Assembly: GCA_964399535.1 (NCBI GenBank)
Contig: CAYNRE010000076.1
Coordinates: 62,001-126,000, forward strand
Direction of reading: 5' to 3'
DNA from: CAYNRE01 sp964399535
Lineage (GTDB): Bacteria; Planctomycetota; Planctomycetia; Pirellulales; CAYNRE01
DNA: 64,000 bases
Shown: in pieces, positions 39,972 to 48,408 of the stretch
Layout of the letters: every line of letters starts with the position of its first letter
Position numbering within the stretch: the first letter of the stretch is position 1
Position numbers and translations under genes: made by a program
The notes under the pieces: generated by a model
Databases searched by the model: none
What the model saw: only the letters and a program-made list of their open reading frames with translations
What the model was told of the DNA's origin: nothing

Positions 39972-40799
39972 ATGTTGTCGCCAACCAACACCCACCGGAT
40001 TCTAGCCGTGCTGGTGCTGTTGACGTTGCCCTGCCTGTCGGGTGCCGAGCGCGTCCGGCGCACTGCCACCCTGGGACCGGTCGACCCTTCGAGCCCGACG
40101 GTTAGCCTGTTCGACGGCATGCAAAGCGGCGATTTGGAAGTGAAGTTCATCGCCAAGAGTTCGCGGGAAGGCAAGCTGTTGTTGCGCAACAAGACCGGGC
40201 AACCGCTCAACGTGCGACTGCCCGAGGCGTTCGCGGCCACGCCGGTGCTGGCCCAGTTTGGCGGCGGCGGTGGTGGTTTAGGCGGCGGCGGCGGTGGCCT
40301 GGGTGGCGGCGGCGGCTCGCAGGGCGTGGGGGGTGGCTTTGGCGGCGGTGGTGGCGGTCTCGGCGGCGGCGGCGGTGGCTTTGGCGGCGGTGGCGGTGCC
40401 TTCAACGTGGCCCCCGAGCGATTGGCCCAAATTCCCGTCCCGTGCGTGTGCCTGGAACATGGCAAACCCGATCCCCGGGCCGCAATTCCCTACCAGATTC
40501 GCCCGGTCAGTGAGTTCACGACCGATACCCGGGTCCACGCGCTGCTAGCACTTTTGGGATCGGGCAAGCTCGATCAGCGGGCGGCTCAGGCGGCAGCCTG
40601 GCACCTGGCCGACGGCATGAGCTGGCAGGAATTGGCGGCCAAACAGATTGTGCGCATTGGGTTGGGCAGCGAGCCCTATTTTTCGCCGGCCGAATTGAAC
40701 GCCGCACGCGAGGCATCGGCCGCGGCCGCGCGGCTGGCAGCGCAAGTAGCCGAGACCGCCGAACCCCTGCCCACTAGCGCCGAGGACGTGGCTCGCTAG
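39972..40799 (+). CDS. Exported protein with Gly-rich low-complexity segment
   Basis: 275-residue protein, unrecognised. MLSPTNTHRILAVLVLLTLPCLSGAE is a signal peptide. Residues about 30-95 form a small beta domain (GDLEVKFIAKSSREGKLLLRN and VRLPEAF). Residues about 97-145 are a run of GGGG units interrupted by L, F or S. The C-terminal part has a CVCLEHGKPDPR segment, a helical DQRAAQAAAWHLADGMSWQE and an Ala-rich end. GGAGAG seven bases ahead of the ATG supports the start. Similar Gly-rich exported proteins occur in planctomycetes; function unknown. It is convergent with the coiled-coil gene. Confidence 0.75.
   Translation: MLSPTNTHRILAVLVLLTLPCLSGAERVRRTATLGPVDPSSPTVSLFDGMQSGDLEVKFIAKSSREGKLLLRNKTGQPLNVRLPEAFAATPVLAQFGGGGGGLGGGGGGLGGGGGSQGVGGGFGGGGGGLGGGGGGFGGGGGAFNVAPERLAQIPVPCVCLEHGKPDPRAAIPYQIRPVSEFTTDTRVHALLALLGSGKLDQRAAQAAAWHLADGMSWQELAAKQIVRIGLGSEPYFSPAELNAAREASAAAARLAAQVAETAEPLPTSAEDVAR
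40258..40400. repeat. Low-complexity GGC/GGT repeat encoding poly-Gly
   Basis: A stretch of GGCGGC and GGCGGT units with a rough 15-21-base period (GGTTTAGGC, GGCCTGGGT, GGTCTCGGC). It encodes the Gly-rich segment of the exported protein. Such tracts are prone to length changes. Confidence 0.8.
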
Positions 40800-40839
40800 C
40801 AGGCGCGAAAACTTGAGCCCGCCAGCCCCGGCAAGGGGC

Positions 40840-42294
40840 TCAGAGTCGCGGGTCGAGCGTTCGCGCCGAGCGACCGCGGTGGGCGCGTCCGGTCGTCTCG
40901 GGCCGAGGCGGAATGCCGGGCTGGCTTGCCGAACCCTGGCGAACTTCCTCCTGCCAGGCCTCACGCTCGGCTCGCAATTGTTCGACGGCGCGTCGCGCCT
41001 GGTCCTCGGCCTCGGCCAATTCCCCTTGCCGACGGCGAATCTGCTCCTCGGCCGCGCGAAGCCGGGCCGTCAAGCGCCGCCGCACGTCCTTGAGCGTACG
41101 CTCCCAGAGCACGGGAGATACGTCGCCCACGATCTGAGCCCACAGCTCTTCGGTGGCCAGGCGGGCTTCGAGAGTCTCGCGGTGCAGTTGTTCCAGTTCT
41201 TGGGTCAGGGCGTTGAGCTGCGCCTCGCGCTCGGCCAACTCCGACTGTTGATCGTCGAGCGTCGAGCATTGCTCGGCCCACTCGGCCTCGAGCTGTTCGC
41301 GCCGCAGGGCCTGGTGCCGCTGGAACTCGACCTGCTCGGCGGTCAATCGGGCCCGGTCGACGGCCAACTGCTGTTGGGCCGCGGCCAGCGTGGCCGCCTC
41401 GGCCCCCAGCCGAATCGAAAGATCGTCCAAGGCTCGCTCGCGCTGGGTAAGCTCGGCCGCCCGGTGCTGGAATTGCCGATGGTCGGCCTCGGCCTGTTGG
41501 GTGGCCTCGCCGCGAAGCTGCTCCAGCCGGCTCCACTCAGATTCCATCGCCGCCTGGCGACGTTCCAACCCGGCGTGGAGCTGCCGCACCAGCTCCAACG
41601 ACGCGGCCCGGCGGGCATCGACCCGTTGCCGTTCGGCGGCCAGTTGATTTTCCTGGCGCTCTCGTTGCTGGACCAGGCTGCTCTGGGCCTCTTCCAGCGC
41701 GGCGCTCTGCAATTGGGTTCGTTGCGCCGCCGCATCGAGCTGGCGCGCGCGGCGATCGAGCTCGATCTCGCGCTCGGCGAGCTGCTTTTGACGCTGATCG
41801 GCAAACTGCCGGGCCTGGTCCTCGGCCTCGGCAAGCTGCGCCCCGCGGGCGGCCAAGGCCCGCTCGCGCTCGTCGAGCGCCTCGCGCCGCTCGTCGAGTT
41901 CGTGATGGCGCTCGGCCACCCAGAGCCGTGCGGCCCGGGCTTCGTTCTCGATTTCCGCGACCTGGGCGTTGTAGCGGGCATCGCGCCGGTCGAGCTCTTG
42001 CTGGCGCTGCCGGAGAAAGGCGGCAAGTTGCTCGGCCTGGGTTTCCAGCCGTTGACGCTGGGTTTCCCAATTGCCGGCTGGGTCGGCGGTTGGGGGGCCC
42101 GCGGATTCCAGCGGCACTCCGGCCGCGGGGGGCGCAGTCACCGGGGCATGGTGAGCCTCACCGGGCAGGGTGCCCACCTGGCCGCGCTCAAGCCGCGTGG
42201 CGTGCGCAGCATCGACCCGGGTCTCGATGCCGACCAGTTTGGCCGGCAGCGAGGCCGAAGCAGGTGTCAGCGATCGGCTCACCGGCTGCGACAT
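40840..42294 (-). CDS. Long coiled-coil protein
   Basis: 484-residue protein, unrecognised. After an N-terminal 60 residues rich in Ala/Pro, residues about 70-460 are almost unbroken heptad-type coiled coil, dense in Glu, Gln, Arg and Ala (ELDRRDARYNAQVAEIE, REIELDRRARQLDAAAQ). The tail is basic (GRAHRGRSARTLDPRL). No signal peptide or membrane segment is visible. ATG 42294 was chosen; the frame is open to 42711 but that part lies over the promoter of the divergent gene and is Arg/Pro-rich. It may be structural, like KfrA- or cytoskeleton-type coiled coils, but I cannot assign a role. Confidence 0.75.
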   Translation of the reverse strand: MSQPVSRSLTPASASLPAKLVGIETRVDAAHATRLERGQVGTLPGEAHHAPVTAPPAAGVPLESAGPPTADPAGNWETQRQRLETQAEQLAAFLRQRQQELDRRDARYNAQVAEIENEARAARLWVAERHHELDERREALDERERALAARGAQLAEAEDQARQFADQRQKQLAEREIELDRRARQLDAAAQRTQLQSAALEEAQSSLVQQRERQENQLAAERQRVDARRAASLELVRQLHAGLERRQAAMESEWSRLEQLRGEATQQAEADHRQFQHRAAELTQRERALDDLSIRLGAEAATLAAAQQQLAVDRARLTAEQVEFQRHQALRREQLEAEWAEQCSTLDDQQSELAEREAQLNALTQELEQLHRETLEARLATEELWAQIVGDVSPVLWERTLKDVRRRLTARLRAAEEQIRRRQGELAEAEDQARRAVEQLRAEREAWQEEVRQGSASQPGIPPRPETTGRAHRGRSARTLDPRL

Positions 42295-42544
42295 ACACCC
42301 CGTCGATTCTGCGCGATCGGTAAAGTTTGCGCCGGCCTCTGTATCGGCACTCGGGCGGCAATATATTGACACGAACCACCCGGACCTGGCCCGAGGTTCC
42401 CGCGGCCCTGGCCGCTCAGCGCGAAATTCGCCAAACTGGGTGGTTCCGGGCGCCGCTGGCGGTGCTGGCAAACCGGCCCGCGCCGGCGTATCGGGCAGCG
42501 GGACTAGGCTTTTACTGGGTTCGACACCGCTGGAAGGAGCTGGA

Positions 42545-43249
42545 ATGCCGCCTTGGGGATGCCTGATTCTGGCCTTGGCCCTGGGGCTGATGTGCCTGAT
42601 GCCGCTGGTGCTGGTCGACACGCTCAGCACGGCCCTCTCACGTCTGCACCTCCCCCCCGCGGTCGCCGCCCTGTCGGTGGTTGGCATCCTCTTGGGTGGC
42701 TTCATCAACATTCCGGTTTGGCGCCGCGCTGGGAGCGCGGCTCAGTTCGTCCAGTGGTCGCCCGTTTGGGGCCCCGAACCCTGGGTCGAGCGCTGGGCTC
42801 CGCAAATTCGCCGCATGCAATACGGTACGCTGGTGGCCGTGAATGTCGGTGGCTGCGTCATTCCTTGCCTGCTGGCACTCTGGCAGGTGTTGCACCTGGT
42901 GCGGGTAGGCGGATACCCGCTCGGCGTGTTGCTCTTGGCCGTGTCGCTGAATGTGTTTGTCTGTTACCGGGTCGCGCGACCCACGACGGGGCTGGGGATT
43001 CTCTTGCCGGGTTGGGCCGCGCCGCTGGCTGCCCTGGGCGCTACCTGGATTCTGCTCGGCGACCCGAACTATGCCGCGCATCGAGCGCCGGTGGCGTTTA
43101 CGGCCGGAGTGCTGGGCCCGCTCGTCGGAGCCGATCTGTTGCACCTGGCCGACGTCCGCCGGCTGCCAGCGGCGATGTTGTCGATCGGCGGGGCCGGCAC
43201 CTTCGACGGCATCGTACTCTCGGGCGTGCTGGCGGCGCTGTTGGCCTAG
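42545..43249 (+). CDS. DUF1614-family membrane protein
   Basis: 234-residue integral membrane protein with about seven hydrophobic segments, starting MPPWGCLILALALGLMCLMP. Motifs GGFINIPVW, NVGGCVIPCLLA and, at the end, GADLLHLADVRR and SIGGAGTFDGIVLSG match the DUF1614 family, found in archaea and several bacteria and of unknown function. AAGGAG five bases ahead of ATG 42545 decides the start. It is divergent from the coiled-coil gene (250-base gap) and convergent with the HEAT gene (32 bases). Confidence 0.85.
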   Translation: MPPWGCLILALALGLMCLMPLVLVDTLSTALSRLHLPPAVAALSVVGILLGGFINIPVWRRAGSAAQFVQWSPVWGPEPWVERWAPQIRRMQYGTLVAVNVGGCVIPCLLALWQVLHLVRVGGYPLGVLLLAVSLNVFVCYRVARPTTGLGILLPGWAAPLAALGATWILLGDPNYAAHRAPVAFTAGVLGPLVGADLLHLADVRRLPAAMLSIGGAGTFDGIVLSGVLAALLA

Positions 43250-43281
43250 CTGGTCGGCGGCCGGCCGGCGGCCCCCTCTGG

Positions 43282-44730
43282 CTAACGCCGCCGCGTTACC
43301 TGTTGCGCCAGGCGGCGCACTTCGACATCGGGGTCGTCGCTGGCCAACTGGGCAACGCGCGCCAAGAGCCGAGGGTCGTTGCTCGTGGCCATGATGGTAA
43401 TCGCCGCGCGGCGTACCAGCGGGTCGTCGTCCCGCGTGGCCCACAGCAACCAGGGATTGGCGTCGATCCCCAGGCTCATCAGCTGTTCAACCGCCTGGCG
43501 ACGAGCCACCGAGTCGGCCGCGAATAGCCCCCGGGCCACCGCGATTTCCTGGGGCGTGTACCCCAAAGTCTGCAAGCGGTTTAGCGCTTCGCGCTGGGCG
43601 TCGGCGTCTGCCTGGCTCAATTGGCGAAACAGCGCGTGGAGCGCCGATTCGAAGGAACCGGCCTCGGCGGTGCCAGTCGTGGTGCCAGTCGCGATGCCAG
43701 TGGCGGTACCCGTCGCGGTACCCGTCGTGCCATTGCCCGTGCCAGTGCTCGCGGCCGAATTCGGCGTTGCCTGGTCCACGGCGTAGCTCAAGGTTCGCAG
43801 TGCCGAGGTCGCGCGGCGCTCGGTGGCGCCACCGGCGCCGGGCATGCCGTCGCCATCTCCGGAATGGCTCGCATCGCTCCCGGACCGGGGCGAGCCGAGC
43901 TCCCGAGGGCCGGCGGCGCGCAAATCCGACGGCAACGGCCGGGGACCCGATAACGTTTGCGGCGCGACCAGTTGTACCCCGGAGTCGTCCGAATGGCGCG
44001 GACCCGCGACCAACTGGGCCGAATCCACGGTTCCCGTGCCGGCCGGCCCGACGCCACGGATGGGCCGAGCCTCGCCCGGTAGACCGGCCAGGGCAGGAAA
44101 CACGTCGCGGGGCGCCGCGAGCGGGGGCACGGCCGCAGCCGGCGATGGGCTCGGCCGAGCAAGCACACGGTTGGCCACGCTCAAGGCCAGCTCACGTTCG
44201 GGCGAGCGTCCCCAGTTGGGCGGGCCGCCTCCCAACTCGATCACCGAGGTGCAGCAGGCCACCAACTCGACATCGGCCGCGCCGACCGACTGCTGGTCGA
44301 GCAACCACCACGCCAGGTCGGCCGCGCGAGAGCGCCCCTGGCGCGAGAAATCAGCGGCGCGGTTCGCCAAGCGTCGGGCCCAGGCCCTTCGCGCGGCTGC
44401 ACCGTCGGGCTGCGAAGCGAGCTGGGCCCAATGCCTGCGCAGCACCTGCCGGGCAGCGACCGCGATGCCCGCGCGCGGGGCATCCAGGGCGTCGATCAGC
44501 GCGTTTTGCCCATCGCCCCCCAGCCGGAGGGCTTCAGCCAGGTGCGATTCCAGGTGCTCGGGCGGAACCTGGCCCAGCCGCGAGCGCCAGCCCTGTAAGC
44601 GGCGCTGGTGGTCGGCCACCCAGGCTACCGCCAGCAGCGACAGCATCGCTGCCACCAACCCGCTCACGCGCACCAGGTGGGTCCAGCGGCTGGTTTTCGG
44701 CCGGAAAGTGGCGGGCACGGTGTTCGACAT
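43282..44730 (-). CDS. Membrane-anchored HEAT-repeat protein with Thr-Gly repeat
   Basis: 482-residue protein, unrecognised. A single hydrophobic segment near the N-terminus (VSGLVAAMLSLLAVAWVA) anchors it, with the rest outside the cytoplasm or in the paryphoplasm. Helical HEAT-like repeats are seen at about 40-180 and again at about 365-482 (DDPLVRRAAITIMATSNDP, SDDPDVEVRRLAQQVTRRR). Between them is a disordered, Pro/Ser/Gly-rich region that includes a Thr-Gly repeat at about residues 326-351. The start is ATG 44730. Function unknown. Confidence 0.75.
   Translation of the reverse strand: MSNTVPATFRPKTSRWTHLVRVSGLVAAMLSLLAVAWVADHQRRLQGWRSRLGQVPPEHLESHLAEALRLGGDGQNALIDALDAPRAGIAVAARQVLRRHWAQLASQPDGAAARRAWARRLANRAADFSRQGRSRAADLAWWLLDQQSVGAADVELVACCTSVIELGGGPPNWGRSPERELALSVANRVLARPSPSPAAAVPPLAAPRDVFPALAGLPGEARPIRGVGPAGTGTVDSAQLVAGPRHSDDSGVQLVAPQTLSGPRPLPSDLRAAGPRELGSPRSGSDASHSGDGDGMPGAGGATERRATSALRTLSYAVDQATPNSAASTGTGNGTTGTATGTATGIATGTTTGTAEAGSFESALHALFRQLSQADADAQREALNRLQTLGYTPQEIAVARGLFAADSVARRQAVEQLMSLGIDANPWLLWATRDDDPLVRRAAITIMATSNDPRLLARVAQLASDDPDVEVRRLAQQVTRRR
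43668..43752. repeat. Tandem repeat with about 12-base period
   Basis: Units of the form GTGCCAGTCGCG / GTACCCGTCGCG follow each other seven or so times and encode the Thr-Gly tract of the HEAT protein on the minus strand. The period keeps the reading frame. Confidence 0.7.
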
Positions 44731-45016
44731 GGGGGAATGGTCCTAAACCGCAGAGCCCCCCGGGGGGCCGCTTCTAAGCCCAGTTGCCCGGGGGCCCGAT
44801 TGTGGCGAGACGGCCCCAGCAGCGGAAGGCCAACCACTGGCGACGCCCCTCGAAACGGGAGCCGGCCCCCCCTGGTGCGCCGGTTTTTTTGGCTGTGGGC
44901 AGGCCCGGCCACCAGCCGAAGTAACCCTAGGACCGTCACATCCGGCAAGGATTGCCAGTGCGGCGATCGCCGCCGCGGGCCGTCTGAGCCCTACGGTCGA
45001 GCGAGGGGGGGGTTGG

Positions 45017-45979
45017 ATGTTGCTTTCGAAGGGGTGGCGCTGCGCGCCGGCCGCGCGACGGCGGCCGAACGCACGCGGTACGATCGGGGCTCGCGCCGTT
45101 GCCATAAGCCGGATGCTCGTCGCGGGCCGCGCCGGGCTTGGCGCGCTGGCCATGCTGGGCTGCCTGGTGCAGATGCCGCTGGCGGCCCGCGGTGCGGAAG
45201 AAATTGAGCGTGCCACCCACAGCCGCACGGCGCGCAAGGAGGCTTTGACCGCCCTGCCCTTTGACCAGCTCGACTCGGTCGAGCAGGACAAGGTAAACGC
45301 GGTCATCTCGCAGGCCACGCTCTATCGCCGGTTGCCAACGCAGATGCTCAACTGCGATCCCGACCTGTACCTGTTCGTGGCCAACCACCCCGAGTTGCTG
45401 GCCAACGTCTGGCAGCTTCTGGGCATCGACGACGTCACGCTGATCCCCACCGGGCCGGAAACCTTTCGAGCCCAGGACGGCGGCAGCACCAGCGGCACCG
45501 TCGAGTTCCTCTACCGCAGCCCGGAAATGCACCTGGTTTACGCGGAAGGCACCTACGACGGGCCCATTTTCGCCCGGCCTGTCAGCGGGGCCTGCGTGCT
45601 GCTGCTGCGGACCGAGTGTGGAACGAGCGAGTTGGGTATCACGCGCGTCACCTCGCGGCTCGACGCGTTCATTCGGCTCGATCACGCGGGGGCCGAGATC
45701 CTGGTCAAGACCTTTCAGCCGCTGGTTGCCCGCGTAGCCGATCTGAGCTTCGTGCAAACCGCCGGCTTCGTGGAAAGCCTGGGCCAGGCCGCCGAACACA
45801 CGCCCCAGGGCATGCACCGCTTGGGTGCCCGGCTGACGCTGATCGAACCCAGCGTGCGGCGGCAGTTCGTGCTGCTAACCGCCGACGTGGCCGCTCGGGC
45901 CCAGGCGCGGCAAGCCCAGCTCATCGAGAACCTGCCGCTGGCCGAACGTCCGCTCACCTCGCGGGCCCAAAACCGCTAG
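45017..45979 (+). CDS. Exported protein of unknown function
   Basis: 320-residue protein. A basic, 32-residue leader is followed by the signal-like hydrophobic stretch GLGALAMLGCLVQMPLAARG. The mature part begins EEIERATHSRTARKEAL and contains YLFVANHPELLANVWQLLGI, ETFRAQDGGSTSGTVEFLY and ILVKTFQPLVARVADLSFVQ; none is a known enzymatic motif to me. GAGGGGGG six bases ahead of ATG 45017 supports the long form, but an ATG at 45113 would give a more ordinary signal peptide. Proteins of this kind appear to be conserved in planctomycetes; function unknown. Confidence 0.7.
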   Translation: MLLSKGWRCAPAARRRPNARGTIGARAVAISRMLVAGRAGLGALAMLGCLVQMPLAARGAEEIERATHSRTARKEALTALPFDQLDSVEQDKVNAVISQATLYRRLPTQMLNCDPDLYLFVANHPELLANVWQLLGIDDVTLIPTGPETFRAQDGGSTSGTVEFLYRSPEMHLVYAEGTYDGPIFARPVSGACVLLLRTECGTSELGITRVTSRLDAFIRLDHAGAEILVKTFQPLVARVADLSFVQTAGFVESLGQAAEHTPQGMHRLGARLTLIEPSVRRQFVLLTADVAARAQARQAQLIENLPLAERPLTSRAQNR

Positions 45980-46083
45980 CGGGCCGCCGCGCTTCGGGCT
46001 GCCCGGGCCGATCGTTGGCGACCACCTCGCGGGTGCAAGCCGGTGCAGACCGCTCGGAGGACCCAGCGCCCGGGCGAGGCGCG

Positions 46084-47160
46084 CTACTCACCGGGGCTGT
46101 TCGGCTCACTGGGGCTGTGCGGATCGCCGGGGTTTTGCCGCGCCGCGGGTTGGTGCGCGTCTGGATGTGCGTGCGAGTTGCCGTGCGTCTCGAGATGGGG
46201 CACCAGGCCGTGAAAGTGCACATGCTCGCCTTCCACGAGCCCGATGGCCCAGGCCACGAGCACGCCGGTCACCAGCGCGGTGGAAAGCTTGAGCCGATCG
46301 TGGCTGTGGAATTGCAACTCGGGCAACAAATCGCCGAGCGAGATGCACAGAAACGTTCCGGCTGAAAACGCCAGGGCCCGCCCCACGATAGGTCCGTCGG
46401 CGCCACCCAGCGGCATCAGGCTGGTGAGAAACAGCGCCGCGCCCAGCGGACACATCAGGGCAAAGGCCGCGTTGATGGCCTGCCGCCAGGCCATGGGCCA
46501 GCCGCCGGCGGTCATCAGCGAGGTGATCGAGAGGGCATCGAGCGGTTTATGCAACAGGATGGCCAGGAACGTACCGAGCCCGGCCCAGCCCAGGGCCTGC
46601 CCCGTCGCTTCGGTCTCGGCCCGCACGCTGGCCGCCAGCGCGACGCCGTCGATCATGGTGTGTAGTCCCAGCCCGGCGGCAATGCCGATCCACCGAAACG
46701 GATTTCGGCCGCCACTTTGGGCGGCGCCACCCGCGGAGTGACCGTGACCGTGGTGGTGATGGCCCGCGTGATCGTGGCCGGCGTGCGAGCAGCCGGATGA
46801 CTGCAGCTCGCCAGCCGCCGCGGGGTCGGCTTCTTCCAGCGGGCCGTGCTGGTGAAAGTGAAACGCCCGGACCAGAAAGAACATGCCCAACAGGCCCAGC
46901 AGGGTCCAGCCCACCGCTTGATCGAGCGACCCGAGCTGTGCGGCGCCATGGGGCAAGAGGTGCAAGAGCCCGACGCCCAGCATCAGGCCCGCCACGCCGC
47001 TCATGGCCACCTGAAGGCGCACGTGGGTCAGCCGGACCAAGAGCGGAAGCCAGCCCCCCAGAAGCGAGCCGGCGACGATGGCCAGGCAGTACAGCGTCAG
47101 TAAACCCGATTGCGACAAGTTGCGCTCGCTGGTCGAGGTGCCATGGCTTGGCACCGACAA
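46084..47160 (-). CDS. ZIP-family metal transporter
   Basis: About 358 residues with eight hydrophobic segments in the ZIP arrangement. The transport-site motifs are HTMIDGVALAASV in the fourth segment and LLHKPLDALSI in the fifth. The cytoplasmic loop between segments three and four is His-rich (HAGHDHAGHHHHGHGHS), and the C-terminal end is also His-rich (EHVHFHGLVPH, HAHPDAHQ), consistent with binding Zn or another divalent ion. The start is TTG 47160 or, six bases on, GTG 47154; no good binding site is visible. It is the last gene of a minus-strand series beginning with the enoyl-CoA hydratase. Confidence 0.88.
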   Translation of the reverse strand: MSVPSHGTSTSERNLSQSGLLTLYCLAIVAGSLLGGWLPLLVRLTHVRLQVAMSGVAGLMLGVGLLHLLPHGAAQLGSLDQAVGWTLLGLLGMFFLVRAFHFHQHGPLEEADPAAAGELQSSGCSHAGHDHAGHHHHGHGHSAGGAAQSGGRNPFRWIGIAAGLGLHTMIDGVALAASVRAETEATGQALGWAGLGTFLAILLHKPLDALSITSLMTAGGWPMAWRQAINAAFALMCPLGAALFLTSLMPLGGADGPIVGRALAFSAGTFLCISLGDLLPELQFHSHDRLKLSTALVTGVLVAWAIGLVEGEHVHFHGLVPHLETHGNSHAHPDAHQPAARQNPGDPHSPSEPNSPGE

Positions 47161-47199
47161 GGTACTACTGCCGGCACCCCAGCGTACCAGCCAAGCCCC

Positions 47200-48408
47200 T
47201 CAGTGTACGGGGCGGGATGGCGCTTGGGGAGGGCGTGGCGCACCGGGCGGGGGGGCGCCGCGACGCGGTCGGGGTTGGTGAATTCGCCCGGCCAATCGCA
47301 ACAGCAGCGCCAAACCGGCCAGAGACGCCAGGGCCGCCGCCAGGTTGGGCTTTCCCCCGGGCCAGAAGCGGGCCTCGGCCAGGGTCCGGCCGAGTGTAAC
47401 CTGAACCACCAGGGCCACGGGCAAGAGAACCCGGTCGGCCCAATCGCCGGCCGAAGACCAGCCGGGAGCTACGCGCCGCCCGCCAGCCAAGGCCAGCCGA
47501 GCCAGTGCCCAAATCAACAAGAGCGAGACAGCCGCCGGCCAGCCCAGCGCGGCGCCGCACAGCGCGAGGGCCCCCGCCAGGCTGCGCATGAGCTGCCAGT
47601 TCGGCGCTGAACTTCCGGCGGGAGGGCCAAATGCCAGGGCACCGCAGGCCCCCAGGATCGCGCCCAGGCCCAGGCCAATACCGATGCGCCCCAGCCCGGG
47701 TGCGCTCTCGGCCGGGCCGGGCAACCAGCCCCAGGCAACAAGGCCGGCCGCAACCAGCGGGGGTCCGAACGCGATTACGCCTCCCCATGCCCAATACCCG
47801 GCAGGGGGCGGCGAATCGACCATCCGGGACCAGGCCACGAGCCAGGCGGCCAGCGCGGCGAAATAGGCAGACACCGTCAGCCACCCGCCGAGCGATTCGG
47901 GCGTCGCCGGCAGCGCCGAGGCGGGCTCAGGCAGGTTGCCTCCCCAGGAAAGTAACGTGGCGGCCACCATGGCCCAGAGGCCCAGCCCGCAGCCAAGTTC
48001 CACCAGGGGATGCCCCAGCGACAACTGCTGGCCGCACCAGCGGCAGCGCCCTCCCAGCAAAATCCAGCCGAGCACGGGCAGATTATCGCGCGGGCGAATG
48101 GCCTGCTGGCAGCCCTCGCATCGCGAGGGGGGCCACAACAGACTCAGGTGGCGCGGCACGCGATAGGCGACCACGCCGAGAAAGCTGCCAAAAGCCGTCC
48201 CCAGGGCCAGCACATACACGCCCGCAAGCCCGGCCAGCCAGGCCGCGGTATGGCGGTCGATCCGGTCCAGCCCCCAGCGGGCTCGGGCCGACTCCTGGAC
48301 CTGGGCCACGCGCCAGGCGGGCAGCCCACCGGCCAGAACGAGCGCGGCGGCCAGGGCCAGCGCCAGAATCCAGCGGGCACGGTCTGGGCGCGAGGAAGCT
48401 TGGTTCAC
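47200..48408 (-). CDS. Prepilin-peptidase-like membrane protein, probably inactive as peptidase
   Basis: 402-residue polytopic membrane protein, with ten or so hydrophobic segments. The N-terminal part resembles the cytoplasmic domain of type IV prepilin peptidase (PilD, family A24): SFLGVVAYRVPR, then SRCEGCQQAIRPRDNLPVLGW and GGRCRWCGQQLS, the double CxxC zinc site. Active PilD needs two Asp residues in later motifs (one before an IPD-like segment and one in GxGD). I find a single Asp in RMVDSPP and no GxGD (the corresponding stretch reads GLGLGAILGACGALAFG). So the peptidase seems missing and perhaps only a methylase-like or structural role is kept. GTG start overlaps the stop of the enoyl-CoA hydratase (GTGA). 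Pro/Arg-rich C-terminal tail. Confidence 0.7.
   Translation of the reverse strand: MNQASSRPDRARWILALALAAALVLAGGLPAWRVAQVQESARARWGLDRIDRHTAAWLAGLAGVYVLALGTAFGSFLGVVAYRVPRHLSLLWPPSRCEGCQQAIRPRDNLPVLGWILLGGRCRWCGQQLSLGHPLVELGCGLGLWAMVAATLLSWGGNLPEPASALPATPESLGGWLTVSAYFAALAAWLVAWSRMVDSPPPAGYWAWGGVIAFGPPLVAAGLVAWGWLPGPAESAPGLGRIGIGLGLGAILGACGALAFGPPAGSSAPNWQLMRSLAGALALCGAALGWPAAVSLLLIWALARLALAGGRRVAPGWSSAGDWADRVLLPVALVVQVTLGRTLAEARFWPGGKPNLAAALASLAGLALLLRLAGRIHQPRPRRGAPPPGAPRPPQAPSRPVH

Noticed and set aside
40813..42369. Plus-strand open frame of 518 codons with Leu/Gly-rich text
   Set aside because: Mirror image of the coiled-coil gene; Leu/Gln richness comes from its heptads.
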